Source: Streptomyces sp. 11x1
Lineage (GTDB): Bacteria > Actinomycetota > Actinomycetes > Streptomycetales > Streptomycetaceae
Direction of reading: 5' to 3'
DNA length: 64,000 nucleotides
NCBI RefSeq assembly: GCF_032598905.1
Contig: NZ_CP122458.1
Location: 9,077,001 to 9,141,000, forward strand
Positions 53,308 to 62,876 of the stretch are shown in pieces (position 1 is the stretch's first letter; the number at the start of each line of letters is the position of its first letter). The notes beneath the pieces are model-generated. The model saw nothing but the letters and a program-made list of their open reading frames with translations. It did no database searches and was not told where the DNA came from. A program made the translations under genes and the position numbers.

Positions 53308-56300
53308 TCAGGCGGACACGGCGATCGGGGAGAGGGCGGTCGCGCGCTCGCGCTCCACCGTGCGCAGCAGCGGTCCGGGTACTGTCGTCAGTTCCTCCCA
53401 GGTGCCGCGCTGGACGATGCGGCCGTGGTCGAGGACCAGGATCTCGTCGACCTGGTCCAGGCCGGTGAGCCGATGGGTGATCAGCACGGTGGCGCGTCCG
53501 CGTGTGGCGGCGAGCAGGTCGGTTGTGAGGGCGTCGGCGGTGGGCAGGTCCAGGTGTTCGGTGGGTTCGTCGAGGACGAGGACGGGGAAGTCGGCGAGCA
53601 ACGCGCGGGCCAGGGCGAGGCGTTGGCGCTGGCCACCGGAGAGGCGGGCGCCGTGCTCGCCGACGGGGGTGTCGAGCCCGGCGGGCAGCGCGCGCACCCA
53701 GGCGTCGAGGCGTGCCGCCGCCAGGGCCGCCCACAGCTCCTGCTCGGTGCTGTCGGGGCGGGCGAGCCGGAGGTTCTCGCGCAGGGAACTGTCGAAGACG
53801 TGGGCGTCCTGGGCGCACAGGCCGACAGCCTGTCGTACGTCGTCCCCGGACATGGTGGTCACGTCGGTGCCGACGAGTGTGTAGTGGCCCGCTGCCGGGT
53901 CGAGGAACCTCAGCAGTACCTGGGCCAGGGTGGTCTTGCCGGAGCCGCTCGGCCCGACGACCGCGATCCGGCGTCCAGGGGCGAGGTCCAGATCGATGCC
54001 GCGCAGGGCCGGTTCGCGGCGTGCCGGCCAGACGGCGGTCAGCCCGCGCAACCGCAGGGGCAGCGGCGACGTGGGGGGTGCGGCCGGGTGCTCGGGTTCG
54101 CGCACCGGGGCGGGGGCGTCGATGACGTCGAGGACGCGCTCGGCCGCCCGGCGGCTGCGCTGCCGGACCTGGGCGGCGGCCGGGAGCCCGGCGACCGCCT
54201 CGAAGGCGGCGAGCGGCGTGAGGACCAGGACGGCCAGCAGTACGCCGTCCAGCTGACCCGCGGCCACCGCTCGTACGCCGACGGCCGCACAGGCGGTGGT
54301 CGTGAGCCCGGCGATCAGCGTGACCAGTCCCGACCCGAGGCCCGCGGTGGTGGACGAGCGCGCGGCGAGGCGGGTCAGATGTCCGTCCGCCGCCCGCACG
54401 GCGGCCAGCCGGCCCGGGAGCGCTCCGGCGACGGTCAGTTCACCGGTACCCGACAGCGCGTCCAGGACGGCGGTGGCCAGTACGCCCCGCGCTGGTGCCT
54501 GTCGACGTTCCGTGCGGTGTGAGACGGCCGCCGTCAGCAGCGGCACGCCGACGCCGGCGAGCAGCAAGCCGGTGGCGAGGACCATCCCCGCGGCGGGCAG
54601 CAGTACGCCGAGCAGAACCGAGGCCGCCGTCCCCACCAGGGCGGCGGCGGTGGCAGGGAGGCGGAAACGCAGCACATGGTCCTGAACGGAGTCGATGTCG
54701 GAGACGAAGCGTGAGAGCAGATCGCCCTTCCGGTACAGGCGCAGACCGGCGGGCGCGAGTTGTTCCAGGCGGGCGTACACGGCGGTCCGCAAGGTGCCGA
54801 GGCCGCGCAGTACGGCGTCGTGGGCGACCAGCCGCTCGGCGTACCGCAGCACGCTGCGGCCGATGCCGAAGGCGCGTACGCAGGTGACGGCGACCATGAG
54901 GTGAAGCACCGGGGGTTGCTGCGCGGCCCGTGAGATCAGCCAGCCGGACGTTCCCATCAGCGCGACGGCGCAGGCGAGGGCGAGCGCTCCGAGGAGCGCG
55001 GCCAGGGCAAGTCGCCCTCTGGTGCGGCCGGTGAGGGCCATCCGGGTCAGGCGCCGCAGCGGTCCGCCTGCGGTGCGGACCTTGGGCCACCCGACGCCGC
55101 GCCGCCCGTCGACGATCCCCTGCGTACGGTTCGCGGGCCCGGCAGGCTCGGCCATCGGGCGACTCGGCGACGGCTGCGCGTGGTCGTCGGCGACCGGGGC
55201 GCTCAGGTGCACCCGTCGGTCGGCCAGGGCCACCAGGGCGGGGCGGTGGGCCGTGAGGACCACCGTGTGGGTGGCGGACAGGCGACGGACGGCGTCGGCG
55301 ACGGCGCCCTCGTTCTCGGCGTCGAGGTGGGCCGTGGGCTCGTCGAGGAGAACGAGGGGACGGTCGCTGACGAAGGCGCGTGCGAGGGCGAGGCGTTGGC
55401 GCTGGCCGGCGGAGAGGCCGGCTCCACCCTCGCCGAGGGGAAGGTCGGTGGGGAGGTCCAGGGCGTGGGCGTCGGCGAGGGCGCGCCGTACCTCGGCGTC
55501 GGTGGCCTCCGGGCGGGCGAGGCGGACGTTGTCGGCCACGGTCCCGGCGACGAGGTGCGGGTGCTGCGGGACCCAGGCGATGTGGCGGTGCCATTGCCCC
55601 GGGTCGATGTCGGCCAGGTTCCGGTCGCCGATGGTCACCGTTCCGGCGGTGGCGGAGGTGAAGCCGAGCAGGACGGACAGGACAGTGGTCTTGCCCGCTC
55701 CGGAGGGGCCGGTGAGGGCGAGTGTCTCGCCGGGCCGGATGGTCAGGGACAGGTCGTCCACGGCGGGGGCGGAGCGGCCCGGGCGGGTCACGGTGAGACC
55801 GGTGATCGTGATGGGGGCCGTGGAGAGGTCGGGGACGTCTGCGGTGCCGCGCCGGGGGAGGGGGGTCTCCAGGACGTCGAAGATCTTCCCGGCCGCCGTG
55901 AGGCCCTCGACGCTCGCGTGGTAGTGGACGCCCACGGCCCGGATCGGCGCGTACGCCTCCGGGGCGAGGACGAGTACCAGCAGCCCGGTGTGCAGATCGA
56001 GCCCGCCCTCGACCAGCCGCAGACCGATGCTCACCGCGACCAGGGCCACGGACAGCGTGGACAGCAGTTCCAGGGCGAAGGAGGAGACGAAGGCGATCCG
56101 CAGGGTGCGCAGGGTGGCCCGGCGGTACTCGTCGGTGATCCGCCGGATCGCCGTCGCCTGCGCCCGGGCCCGGCCGAAGATCTTCAGCGTGGGCAGGCCC
56201 GCCACCACGTCGAGGAAGTGGTGCGAGAGCCGGGACAGAGACCGCCACTGACGGTCCATCCGGTGCTGGGTGGCGAGCCCGATCAGCACCATGAACAACG

Positions 56301-56814
56301 GGATCAGCGGCAGTGTCGCCGCGATGATCGCCGCCGAGAGCCAGTCGGCGGTCACGATCCGGGCCAGGACGACGACCGGGACCACTACCGACAGCGCCAA
56401 CTGCGGCACGTAGCGCCCGAAGTAGTCGTCGAGCGCGTCCACCCCCCGCGTTGCCAGCGTGGCCAGTTCGCCGCTGCGCTGGGCGGCCACGTAGTCCGGG
56501 CCGAGTGCGGTCGCGTGCGCCAGCAGCCGCTCGCGCAGTTGCGACTTCACCGCCGCGGAGGCCCGATGGGCTGCGGTCTCGGTGAGCCAGGCGACCGCTG
56601 CCCGGCCGGCCGAGACACCGGCCAGCAGGAGCAGCGGATCGCGCAGGGACGCGAGGTCCCGCCCCTCCTGGAACGCCCCCACCACCACGTCGGCGACGGC
56701 GACGGCCTGCAGGACGAGCAGCGCGGCACCGATCGTGCCCAGAACCACGGATGCTGCCAGGAAGAGCCGGGTGGCGCGTGCATGGCGCAGCAGCCGCGGG
56801 TCCACGGGCTTCAT
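53308..56814 (-). CDS. cydCD: Fused CydD-CydC ABC exporter for cytochrome bd assembly
   Basis: This 1168-residue protein joins two complete ABC exporter halves. The first half has Walker A GPSGAGKTT and signature LSAGQRQRLALARAF; the second, starting about residue 590, has Walker A GPSGSGKTT and LSGGQRQRLALARALL. Each half has about six membrane helices. In E. coli separate CydD and CydC export glutathione or cysteine-type reductants needed for cytochrome bd maturation; the fused form is usual in streptomycetes. It follows cydB by about 40 bases in the same direction, completing a cydA-cydB-cydDC operon. Confidence 0.94.
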   Translation of the reverse strand: MKPVDPRLLRHARATRLFLAASVVLGTIGAALLVLQAVAVADVVVGAFQEGRDLASLRDPLLLLAGVSAGRAAVAWLTETAAHRASAAVKSQLRERLLAHATALGPDYVAAQRSGELATLATRGVDALDDYFGRYVPQLALSVVVPVVVLARIVTADWLSAAIIAATLPLIPLFMVLIGLATQHRMDRQWRSLSRLSHHFLDVVAGLPTLKIFGRARAQATAIRRITDEYRRATLRTLRIAFVSSFALELLSTLSVALVAVSIGLRLVEGGLDLHTGLLVLVLAPEAYAPIRAVGVHYHASVEGLTAAGKIFDVLETPLPRRGTADVPDLSTAPITITGLTVTRPGRSAPAVDDLSLTIRPGETLALTGPSGAGKTTVLSVLLGFTSATAGTVTIGDRNLADIDPGQWHRHIAWVPQHPHLVAGTVADNVRLARPEATDAEVRRALADAHALDLPTDLPLGEGGAGLSAGQRQRLALARAFVSDRPLVLLDEPTAHLDAENEGAVADAVRRLSATHTVVLTAHRPALVALADRRVHLSAPVADDHAQPSPSRPMAEPAGPANRTQGIVDGRRGVGWPKVRTAGGPLRRLTRMALTGRTRGRLALAALLGALALACAVALMGTSGWLISRAAQQPPVLHLMVAVTCVRAFGIGRSVLRYAERLVAHDAVLRGLGTLRTAVYARLEQLAPAGLRLYRKGDLLSRFVSDIDSVQDHVLRFRLPATAAALVGTAASVLLGVLLPAAGMVLATGLLLAGVGVPLLTAAVSHRTERRQAPARGVLATAVLDALSGTGELTVAGALPGRLAAVRAADGHLTRLAARSSTTAGLGSGLVTLIAGLTTTACAAVGVRAVAAGQLDGVLLAVLVLTPLAAFEAVAGLPAAAQVRQRSRRAAERVLDVIDAPAPVREPEHPAAPPTSPLPLRLRGLTAVWPARREPALRGIDLDLAPGRRIAVVGPSGSGKTTLAQVLLRFLDPAAGHYTLVGTDVTTMSGDDVRQAVGLCAQDAHVFDSSLRENLRLARPDSTEQELWAALAAARLDAWVRALPAGLDTPVGEHGARLSGGQRQRLALARALLADFPVLVLDEPTEHLDLPTADALTTDLLAATRGRATVLITHRLTGLDQVDEILVLDHGRIVQRGTWEELTTVPGPLLRTVERERATALSPIAVSA

Positions 56815-56856
56815 CGGTGACCGCCTCTCAGTTTCTCGGTGGCTTTCGAGCCGGGA

Positions 56857-57852
56857 TCAGGCGGGGATGTGCTCGACGCCGATGCGCTTGCGGAACACCC
56901 AGTACGTCCAGCCCTGGTACAGCAGCACGAGCGGTGTCATGATCGCGGCGACCCAGGTCATGACCTTCAGCGTGTACGCCGAGGAGGAGGCGTTGGAGAC
57001 GGTCAGGTTCCAGGCCGTGTCCAGGCTGGAGGGCATGACGTCCGGGTACAGCGTGAGGAAGAGCATCGCGACGGCCGCGGCGACCGTCACGCCGGACAGG
57101 GTGAACGCCCAGCCCTCGCGCGCTCGCTGGTTCGCCGCGAGGGCGCCGAGCAGCGCGACCACGGCGACGGCGAGCGCCGCCAGGCTGCGCACGTTGCCGC
57201 CCTCGCTCTGGGTCCACACCAGGAAGACCAGCGCGAGACCGGCGGTGGCCGAACCCGCCCACCGGGCCGCCACCCGGGCCCGCTCACGAATGCCGCCCCG
57301 AGTCTTGAGGGACACGAACACCGCGCCGTGGAAGGTGAACAGGGCCAGCGTGACCAGGCCGCCCAGGAGCGCGTAAGGGTTCAGCAGGTCCAGGACCGTG
57401 CCGACGTACTCGCCCTCGGAATCGATCTTGACGCCCCGGACGATGTTCGCGAAGGCCACACCCCACAGGAACGCGGGCAGCAGTGAGGTCCAGAACAGCG
57501 CGTGTTCCCAGGTGCGCTTCCAGCGGGCGTCGTCACGCTTGCCGCGGTACTCGAAGGCGACGACCCGCACGATGAGGCAGACCAGGATGGCCAGCAGCGG
57601 GAGGTAGAAGCCGCTGAACAGGGTCGCGTACCAGACGGGGAAGGCGGCGAAGGTGGCGCCGCCGGCGGTGAGCAGCCACACCTCGTTGCCGTCCCAGACC
57701 GGGCCGACGGTGTTGATGAGGACGCGGCGCTCGGACTCGTCGCGGGCGAGCAGTCCGCTGAGGACGCCGACTCCGAAGTCGAAGCCTTCGAGGAAGAAGT
57801 AGCCGATCCACAGGACGGCGATGAGGGCGAACCAGACGTCGTGAAGCTGCAT
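56857..57852 (-). CDS. cydB: Cytochrome bd oxidase subunit II
   Basis: This 331-residue membrane protein has about eight to nine helices with the family start QLHDVWFALIAVLWIGYFFL and EGFDFGVGVL, and GPVWDGNEVWLLTAGGATFA, FPVWYATLFSGFYLPLL and the C-terminal WTYWVFRKRIGVEH. Conserved aspartate in GNEVWL is a hallmark of CydB. It forms the bd oxidase with CydA, a high-affinity terminal oxidase that consumes oxygen at very low levels. It lies between cydA and cydDC. Confidence 0.95.
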   Translation of the reverse strand: MQLHDVWFALIAVLWIGYFFLEGFDFGVGVLSGLLARDESERRVLINTVGPVWDGNEVWLLTAGGATFAAFPVWYATLFSGFYLPLLAILVCLIVRVVAFEYRGKRDDARWKRTWEHALFWTSLLPAFLWGVAFANIVRGVKIDSEGEYVGTVLDLLNPYALLGGLVTLALFTFHGAVFVSLKTRGGIRERARVAARWAGSATAGLALVFLVWTQSEGGNVRSLAALAVAVVALLGALAANQRAREGWAFTLSGVTVAAAVAMLFLTLYPDVMPSSLDTAWNLTVSNASSSAYTLKVMTWVAAIMTPLVLLYQGWTYWVFRKRIGVEHIPA

Positions 57853-57887
57853 GGCCGTGTCTCTTTTCGAAAGGACCCGGTAGGTCC

Positions 57888-59432
57888 TCAGTAGGCGAAG
57901 GTCATCGGGCGGTCGGTGTCCTCACCGGCGGCGGGGCCGCGCAGCGAGGGGACTTCCGGCGGTGGCTGCTCGTCGACGACTCCGGCCTTGACGTACTTGA
58001 CGAGCAGCTTCACCTCGACGACGGCCAGCACCGCGTACAGGGCGGTGAACACGCTCAGCGAGGTGATCTGCTCGGCCACGGTCACCCCGGGCGAGACGGC
58101 GTCGGCGGTGGTCATGAGCCCGTAGACGGTCCAGGGCTGACGGCCCATCTCGGTGAAGATCCAGCCGAAGGAGTTGGCGACGAGCGGGAAGCCGGCGGTG
58201 AGGAGCGGCAGCTGCCAGGCCCAGCGGCCCGCGGCCGGACCCAGTTCACGGGTGGGGGTGAGCATCAGCAGCGGCACCTCGTCCTCGCCGCGCTGCTTCT
58301 CCGCCGCCAGCCACCGCTTCTTCCGGGTCAGCCAGAGTCCGGCGAGGCCGATCGCGAAGGACGTCATGCCGAAACCGATCATCAGGCGGAACGACCAGTA
58401 GGTGGTGGGGATGGACGGCTTGTAGTCCGGGGCCAGATCGCCGTACTCGGCCTGCTCCAGCGCCTCGACGGAGCTGATGCCGGGGACGACGGAGTCGAGG
58501 TCGCCCTTGGCCAGATAGGAGAGCAGGCCCGGGATCTCGATCTCCACGGTGTTGCGGCCCTCGGAGACGTCGCCGTACGCGAACAGCGAGAACGGCGCGG
58601 AGTCCTCGCTCTCCCACAGGGCTTCTGCGGCGGCCATCTTCATCGGCTGCTGCTCGTACATCACCTTGGCGAGTGCGTCGCCGCTGACCGCCGTGCCGAG
58701 GCCCGCGATGACGACGGTGACGAGGCCGAGCCGCAGCGAGGTGCGCATCGCGGCGATCCGACCCGGCGTACGGTCCGCGGCCTTGGCCTTCGACGCGCGG
58801 CGCAGCTGATAAGCGGCGATACCGATCATGAAGGCTCCGCCGGTGAGGAAGCAGGCGGTGAGCGTGTGGAAGACGACGGTCAGGGTGGTCTTCTGGAACA
58901 GCACCGCCGCTATGTCGTTGAGCTGGGCGCGCCCGGTGGCCTCGTTGATCTCGTACCCCACCGGGTGCTGCATCCAGGCGTTGGCGGCCAGGATGAAGTA
59001 CGCCGACAGGAACGTGCCCACCGCGACCAGCCAGATACAGGCCAGGTGGATCTTCCGGGGCAGCTTGTCCCAGCCGAAGATCCACAGACCGATGAAGGTG
59101 GACTCGAAGAAGAAGGCGAGCAGCGCCTCCATGGCCAGCGGAGCGCCGAAGACGTCACCGACGAACTTCGAGTAGTCGGACCAGTTCATGCCGAACTGGA
59201 ACTCCTGCACGATGCCGGTGGCCACACCCATCGCGATGTTGATCAGGAAGAGCTTGCCCCAGAACCGGGTGGCCTTGAAGTACTTGTCCTTCCCGGTGCG
59301 CACCCAGGCGGTCTGCAGTCCGGCGATCAGGAAGGCCAGGCTGATGGTGATCGGGACGAACAGGAAGTGGTAGACGGTCGTGATGCCGAACTGCCATCGC
59401 GCCACGGTCTCTTGAGCCAGCGCCAGCTCCAC
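57888..59432 (-). CDS. cydA: Cytochrome bd oxidase subunit I
   Basis: This 514-residue heme-bearing subunit oxidises quinol and reduces oxygen. Heme-ligand histidines lie in TVYHFLFVP near residue 18 and VVFHTLTACFLTGG near 187, and the methionine in RLMIGFGM near 393 completes the b558 site. The quinol loop has VEIEIPGLLSYLAKGDLDS, and MGRQPWTVYGLM carries the conserved arginine and tryptophan. The start is GTG 59432 with GGAGGCCTGCC upstream. First gene of cydA-cydB-cydDC. Scavenging oxygen would protect PFL in the same island. Confidence 0.95.
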   Translation of the reverse strand: MELALAQETVARWQFGITTVYHFLFVPITISLAFLIAGLQTAWVRTGKDKYFKATRFWGKLFLINIAMGVATGIVQEFQFGMNWSDYSKFVGDVFGAPLAMEALLAFFFESTFIGLWIFGWDKLPRKIHLACIWLVAVGTFLSAYFILAANAWMQHPVGYEINEATGRAQLNDIAAVLFQKTTLTVVFHTLTACFLTGGAFMIGIAAYQLRRASKAKAADRTPGRIAAMRTSLRLGLVTVVIAGLGTAVSGDALAKVMYEQQPMKMAAAEALWESEDSAPFSLFAYGDVSEGRNTVEIEIPGLLSYLAKGDLDSVVPGISSVEALEQAEYGDLAPDYKPSIPTTYWSFRLMIGFGMTSFAIGLAGLWLTRKKRWLAAEKQRGEDEVPLLMLTPTRELGPAAGRWAWQLPLLTAGFPLVANSFGWIFTEMGRQPWTVYGLMTTADAVSPGVTVAEQITSLSVFTALYAVLAVVEVKLLVKYVKAGVVDEQPPPEVPSLRGPAAGEDTDRPMTFAY

Positions 59433-59562
59433 GGCAGGCCTCCTCGCGTACGGGCCGAGCACCTCCGAAGGGCCGGGGGTCGGCAGGGGGACATGCGGGG
59501 CCGACCGGACAGGACCCGGCCCATGGAGGACACCTTCGGGTGTGGGGGAGTGGCCGGGACAG

Positions 59563-59598
59563 CAGCCGACCGGGCCGAGTGAGGGGGCCGAACGGCCC
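59563..59598 (-). promoter_or_regulatory. Tandem DevR-type boxes upstream of cydA
   Basis: GGGCCGAACGGCCC (59585 to 59598), identical to the pflB box, and CAGCCGACCGGGCC (59563 to 59576) have centres 22 bp apart. They lie 131 to 166 bases before the cydA start. A further half box GGGCCGAACGACTC starts at 59619. Confidence 0.6.
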
Positions 59599-59681
59599 TC
59601 ATGCCCACGCCCCGAGCTGGGCCGAACGACTCCACGGGCTGCCCTGGCCGTCAGCAACCGGTGTCACCGGCCCCATGACTG

Positions 59682-59717
59682 GGGCCGACCGGACCGGCCC
59701 CCGGTACCCAAAGGCCC
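59682..59717 (+). promoter_or_regulatory. Tandem DevR-type boxes upstream of ohyA
   Basis: GGGCCGACCGGACC (59682 to 59695) and GTACCCAAAGGCCC (59704 to 59717) have centres 22 bp apart and lie 91 to 126 bases before the oleate hydratase start. Confidence 0.52.
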
Positions 59718-59807
59718 CTGATGCCGACCGGGCCCCGCGAGCAACCGTGAGCACACCGGTTCCCGTACGACGGGCGGGCCGGCCGGTACCGAGAACGAGG
59801 AGCAGCG

Positions 59808-61379
59808 ATGGCGAAGGCATATCTGGTGGGCAGCGGCATCGCGGGGCTGGCCGCGGCGGCGTTCCTGATCCGTGACGGCGACTTCGACGGGGCGGACATC
59901 CACCTCTTCGAGGAGCAGGAGCGGATCGGCGGCAGTCTGGACGCGGGCGGAACCCCAGAGACCGGCTACTCCATGCGCGGCGGCCGGATGTTCGAACCCG
60001 AGTTCCGCTGCACCTACGACCTGCTGTCCGCCATCCCCTCCCTCGACGATCCGTCGGTGTCGGTCACGCAGGAGATCCTCTCCGGGCACGAGACCTTCGC
60101 CTGGGACGACATCGCTCGCCTCGTCGACGGGGACGGGAAGATCGTCGACGTGACCTCGATGGGGTTCTCCGAGCGCGACCGGCTGGACCTGATGCGGTGC
60201 CTGGCCACACCCGAGGGGCGGTTGGACGGCAAGCGCATCACCGACTGCTTCACGGACCACTTCTTCACCACGAACTTCTGGTACATGTGGTGCACCACAT
60301 TCGCCTTCCAGCCCTGGCACAGCGCGATCGAGTTCCGCCGCTACCTCAAGCGGTTCGTCCACCTGTTCCCCGAGTTCGCCACCATGTCGGGGATCCATCG
60401 CACCCGCTACAACCAGTACGACTCCATCGTCCGCCCGCTGCGGGCCTGGCTGGCCGAGCGGGGTGTGACCATCCACCCCGGCTGCCGGGTACGGGACCTC
60501 GTGTTCGCGCCGGGGCCGCGTACGACGGTCGAGCGGATCCTGCTGTTCCGAGACGGGCACGACGACGCGATCCAGGTCACCCCCGAGGACCTCGTCCTGG
60601 TCACCAACGGCTCGATGACGGACGCCTCCTGCCTCGGCTCCCACACCGAGGCACCCGACCCCCGTGGCGCACGCCGCTCCGACGCCTGGCTGCTGTGGCA
60701 CCGCCTGTCCCGGGGCAGGGACGACTTCGGCGACCCCGACGTCTTCGACAAGAACATCCCGGAATCCAGGTGGGAGTCCTTCACGGTCACCGCCCAGGAC
60801 CCGGCGTTCCTCGACGCGATGGAGAAGTTCAGCGGGCGCGAGACGGGCAGGGGCGGGCTGATGACCTTCACGGCCTCCAACTGGCTGCTCACCATCGTCG
60901 TCAACCGCCAGCCCGTCTACCGGGACCAGCCCGAGGGTGTGTCGGTGTGGTGGGGCTATGGGCTCTTCCCCGGCCGGCCCGGCAACCACACCGGCAAGCC
61001 GATGACCGAGTGCTCCGGTCGCGAGATCCTCGAAGAGGTACTGCACCACCTGCACTTCGACGAGGACCTGACGCAACGTGTCCTGGCGGGCTCGACCGTC
61101 GTACCGTGCCTGATGCCCTACATCACCAGCCAGTTCCTGGCCCGCCGGCACGGGGACCGGCCCCGGGTGGTGCCCCGGGGGTCGGTGAACCTCGCCTTCG
61201 TCGGGCAGTTCGCCGAGGTGCCGGACGACGTGGTGTTCACCGTCGAGTACTCCGTGCGCACCGCGTGGACGGCGGTCGCCGAACTGCTCGGCCTCGACCG
61301 GCGGCCGCCCGAGGTCTACCCGGGGCACCACGACCCGCACGTGCTGAAAGAGGCCTTGGAGACCATGCACCGTCACTAG
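59808..61379 (+). CDS. ohyA: Oleate hydratase (myosin-cross-reactive antigen family)
   Basis: This 523-residue flavoprotein adds water to the double bond of oleic-type fatty acids, giving 10-hydroxy fatty acids. FAD-binding start: AYLVGSGIAGLAAAAFLIRD; then EEQERIGGSLDAGG, RMFEPEFRCTYDLL, WCTTFAFQPWHSAIEFRRYL and LVTNGSMTDAS, all conserved in the family; the late motif IPYITSQF is here MPYITSQFLARR. FAD acts structurally, so no oxygen is needed. The ATG follows GAGGAGCAGCG. It is divergent from cydA and carries boxes of its own, so it is probably a member of the hypoxia regulon. It may protect membranes from unsaturated fatty acids. Confidence 0.94.
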   Translation: MAKAYLVGSGIAGLAAAAFLIRDGDFDGADIHLFEEQERIGGSLDAGGTPETGYSMRGGRMFEPEFRCTYDLLSAIPSLDDPSVSVTQEILSGHETFAWDDIARLVDGDGKIVDVTSMGFSERDRLDLMRCLATPEGRLDGKRITDCFTDHFFTTNFWYMWCTTFAFQPWHSAIEFRRYLKRFVHLFPEFATMSGIHRTRYNQYDSIVRPLRAWLAERGVTIHPGCRVRDLVFAPGPRTTVERILLFRDGHDDAIQVTPEDLVLVTNGSMTDASCLGSHTEAPDPRGARRSDAWLLWHRLSRGRDDFGDPDVFDKNIPESRWESFTVTAQDPAFLDAMEKFSGRETGRGGLMTFTASNWLLTIVVNRQPVYRDQPEGVSVWWGYGLFPGRPGNHTGKPMTECSGREILEEVLHHLHFDEDLTQRVLAGSTVVPCLMPYITSQFLARRHGDRPRVVPRGSVNLAFVGQFAEVPDDVVFTVEYSVRTAWTAVAELLGLDRRPPEVYPGHHDPHVLKEALETMHRH

Positions 61380-61509
61380 ACGGATCGGGCCGTTTCTCGA
61401 CGCCGCCCCGGGCCGGAGCTGACGGGGTAGCCACGGGCGCATCCACGGGTGGCAGCCGCGGCCGCGTCCGTCGGTGCGGTCGGCTGCCTGTCCGATGCGG
61501 TCTCATATG

Positions 61510-61544
61510 CCGCCGAACGGCCCGGGACGAGTACCGGAAGACCC
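61510..61544 (+). promoter_or_regulatory. DevR-type boxes upstream of the GerMN lipoprotein gene
   Basis: CCGCCGAACGGCCC (61510 to 61523) and GTACCGGAAGACCC (61531 to 61544) have centres 21 bp apart and lie 75 to 109 bases before the lipoprotein start. Both have one weak half. Confidence 0.42.
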
Positions 61545-61618
61545 ACCTACGCGGACCCGTACGGCACTTGGGGCGGCTCCACCGGAGGCGTTGGCTGGAA
61601 GGTGTGGAGGAGGCTGCC

Positions 61619-62629
61619 ATGAACACCGAAGTTCCCACCAGGTGCACGCACCACCGGCTGAGCCGGCCGATCGTGCTGGCCACGGCTGTCGTACTGGTCT
61701 CGTCCCTGGCGACGGCATGCGGCAGCGACGCCGGCTCCCCGGGCACGTCCGCCGGAAGTGACCGGCCGAGCACACCGACCGCCGGAGGCACCACCGGAGG
61801 GACGACCGGGAACGAGAGCGCCACCCCCGGTCAGGGCGCGTCCACCACGCCCACCACCTCCGGCAGGCCGACCGAGCCCGACACACCGGCGCCTCCGGTG
61901 TCGTCCGGCGGCGCGTCCAAAGTGCGTACGTCGGTGTACTTCCTGCACGGGGAGAAGGTCTCGCCCGCCCCGCGCACCGTGACCGCGCCCACCACCGCGG
62001 CCGGAGCCCTGCGCGCCCTGCTGGCGGGCCCCAACCGGTACGAACGCCGCCACGGCCGTACCACGGCCATTCCCTCGGGAACGACGCTCCGCTCGGTCGT
62101 GGTCCGCCACCACGTGGCGACGATCGACCTGTCCGGACGGTACGACGACGGTGGCGGAAGCCTGTCGATGCAGGCCCGGCTCGCACAGGTCGTCTTCACC
62201 GCGACCCGCTTCCCGTCCATCCACAAGGTTCAGTTCGAGCTGGACGGCAAGCCGGTGACGTCCTTCGGCGGTGAGGGCATCGTCCTCAACGAGCCCGTGA
62301 CCCGCGCCGACTTCGAGGATCTGGCACCACTCGTCCTCGTGGAGTCGCCGCTGATCGGCGACAGCATCCGCACCCCGGTACGGGTCTGGGGCAGCGCCAA
62401 CACGTTCGAGGCGACGCTCAAACTGAAGATCACCGACGTCACCGGGCGCACCGCGGCCGACGTCTACGTCACAGCCACCTCCGGTACCGGGACCCGCGGC
62501 ACGTTCGACGTGACGATCCCCTACAAGGCGGCCCGCTCGGGCGTCGGCACGCTCACGGCGTACTGGGAGTCACCGGAGGACGGCCGGGCGGTGATCGAGG
62601 ACACGGTGCCACTGACCGTCCGCCGGTGA
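61619..62629 (+). CDS. GerMN/Gmad2 domain lipoprotein
   Basis: This is a 336-residue secreted protein. The N-terminal signal ends in the lipobox SLATAC near residue 34, followed by a serine/threonine/glycine-rich linker. A GerMN domain (about residues 103 to 215: TSVYFLHGEKVSP, AALRALLAGPNRYE-like, HHVATIDLSGRYDDGG) precedes a Gmad2 domain with PLIGDSIRTPVRVWGSANTF. Such proteins act at the cell envelope, often with two-component systems or in germination, with unknown ligand. The ATG at 61619 follows GGAGGAGGCTGCC. A frame extends upstream but has no signal. It is a new kind of gene for a DosR-type regulon. Confidence 0.87.
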   Translation: MNTEVPTRCTHHRLSRPIVLATAVVLVSSLATACGSDAGSPGTSAGSDRPSTPTAGGTTGGTTGNESATPGQGASTTPTTSGRPTEPDTPAPPVSSGGASKVRTSVYFLHGEKVSPAPRTVTAPTTAAGALRALLAGPNRYERRHGRTTAIPSGTTLRSVVVRHHVATIDLSGRYDDGGGSLSMQARLAQVVFTATRFPSIHKVQFELDGKPVTSFGGEGIVLNEPVTRADFEDLAPLVLVESPLIGDSIRTPVRVWGSANTFEATLKLKITDVTGRTAADVYVTATSGTGTRGTFDVTIPYKAARSGVGTLTAYWESPEDGRAVIEDTVPLTVRR

Positions 62630-62725
62630 CGGCGGGCCAACGGGTGCGGTGCGCCCGGTCGGCAAGCCGGCTTTGCGCCGACGGCCGTTCAGGTATGCGC
62701 CGGCCAGGGGCGAGACGAGGCGACG

Positions 62726-62815
62726 GCGGAGTACGAGGAAGGAGTCCCGACCACCCTGGTCCCGGTGCAGGAGGCGAAGGCGCGCACCAGGACCATCCCC
62801 GTGCGGCACATCTGA
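62726..62815 (+). pseudogene. Possible Hsp20 C-terminal remnant
   Basis: A frame ends AEYEEGVPTTLVPVQEAKAR then TRTIPVRHI and TGA. It resembles the last strand and IxI-type tail of Hsp20 proteins (EYxDGVLxVTVPxxEAKxxxRxIPV). No other part of the domain is near. The similarity is short, so this is tentative; it may or may not come from the broken gene at 52944. Confidence 0.35.
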
Positions 62816-62846
62816 GCGCCATTGCGCGCTGAAGCCGCACCACAGA

Positions 62847-62876
62847 TGCGCGGCCGGAGGCAGAGCCGGCCGCGCA
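62847..62876. terminator. Strong hairpin terminator
   Basis: TGCGCGGCCGG (62847 to 62857) pairs perfectly with CCGGCCGCGCA (62866 to 62876), loop AGGCAGAG. It is placed to end transcription from the lipoprotein gene or the hsp20-like relic. Confidence 0.7.
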
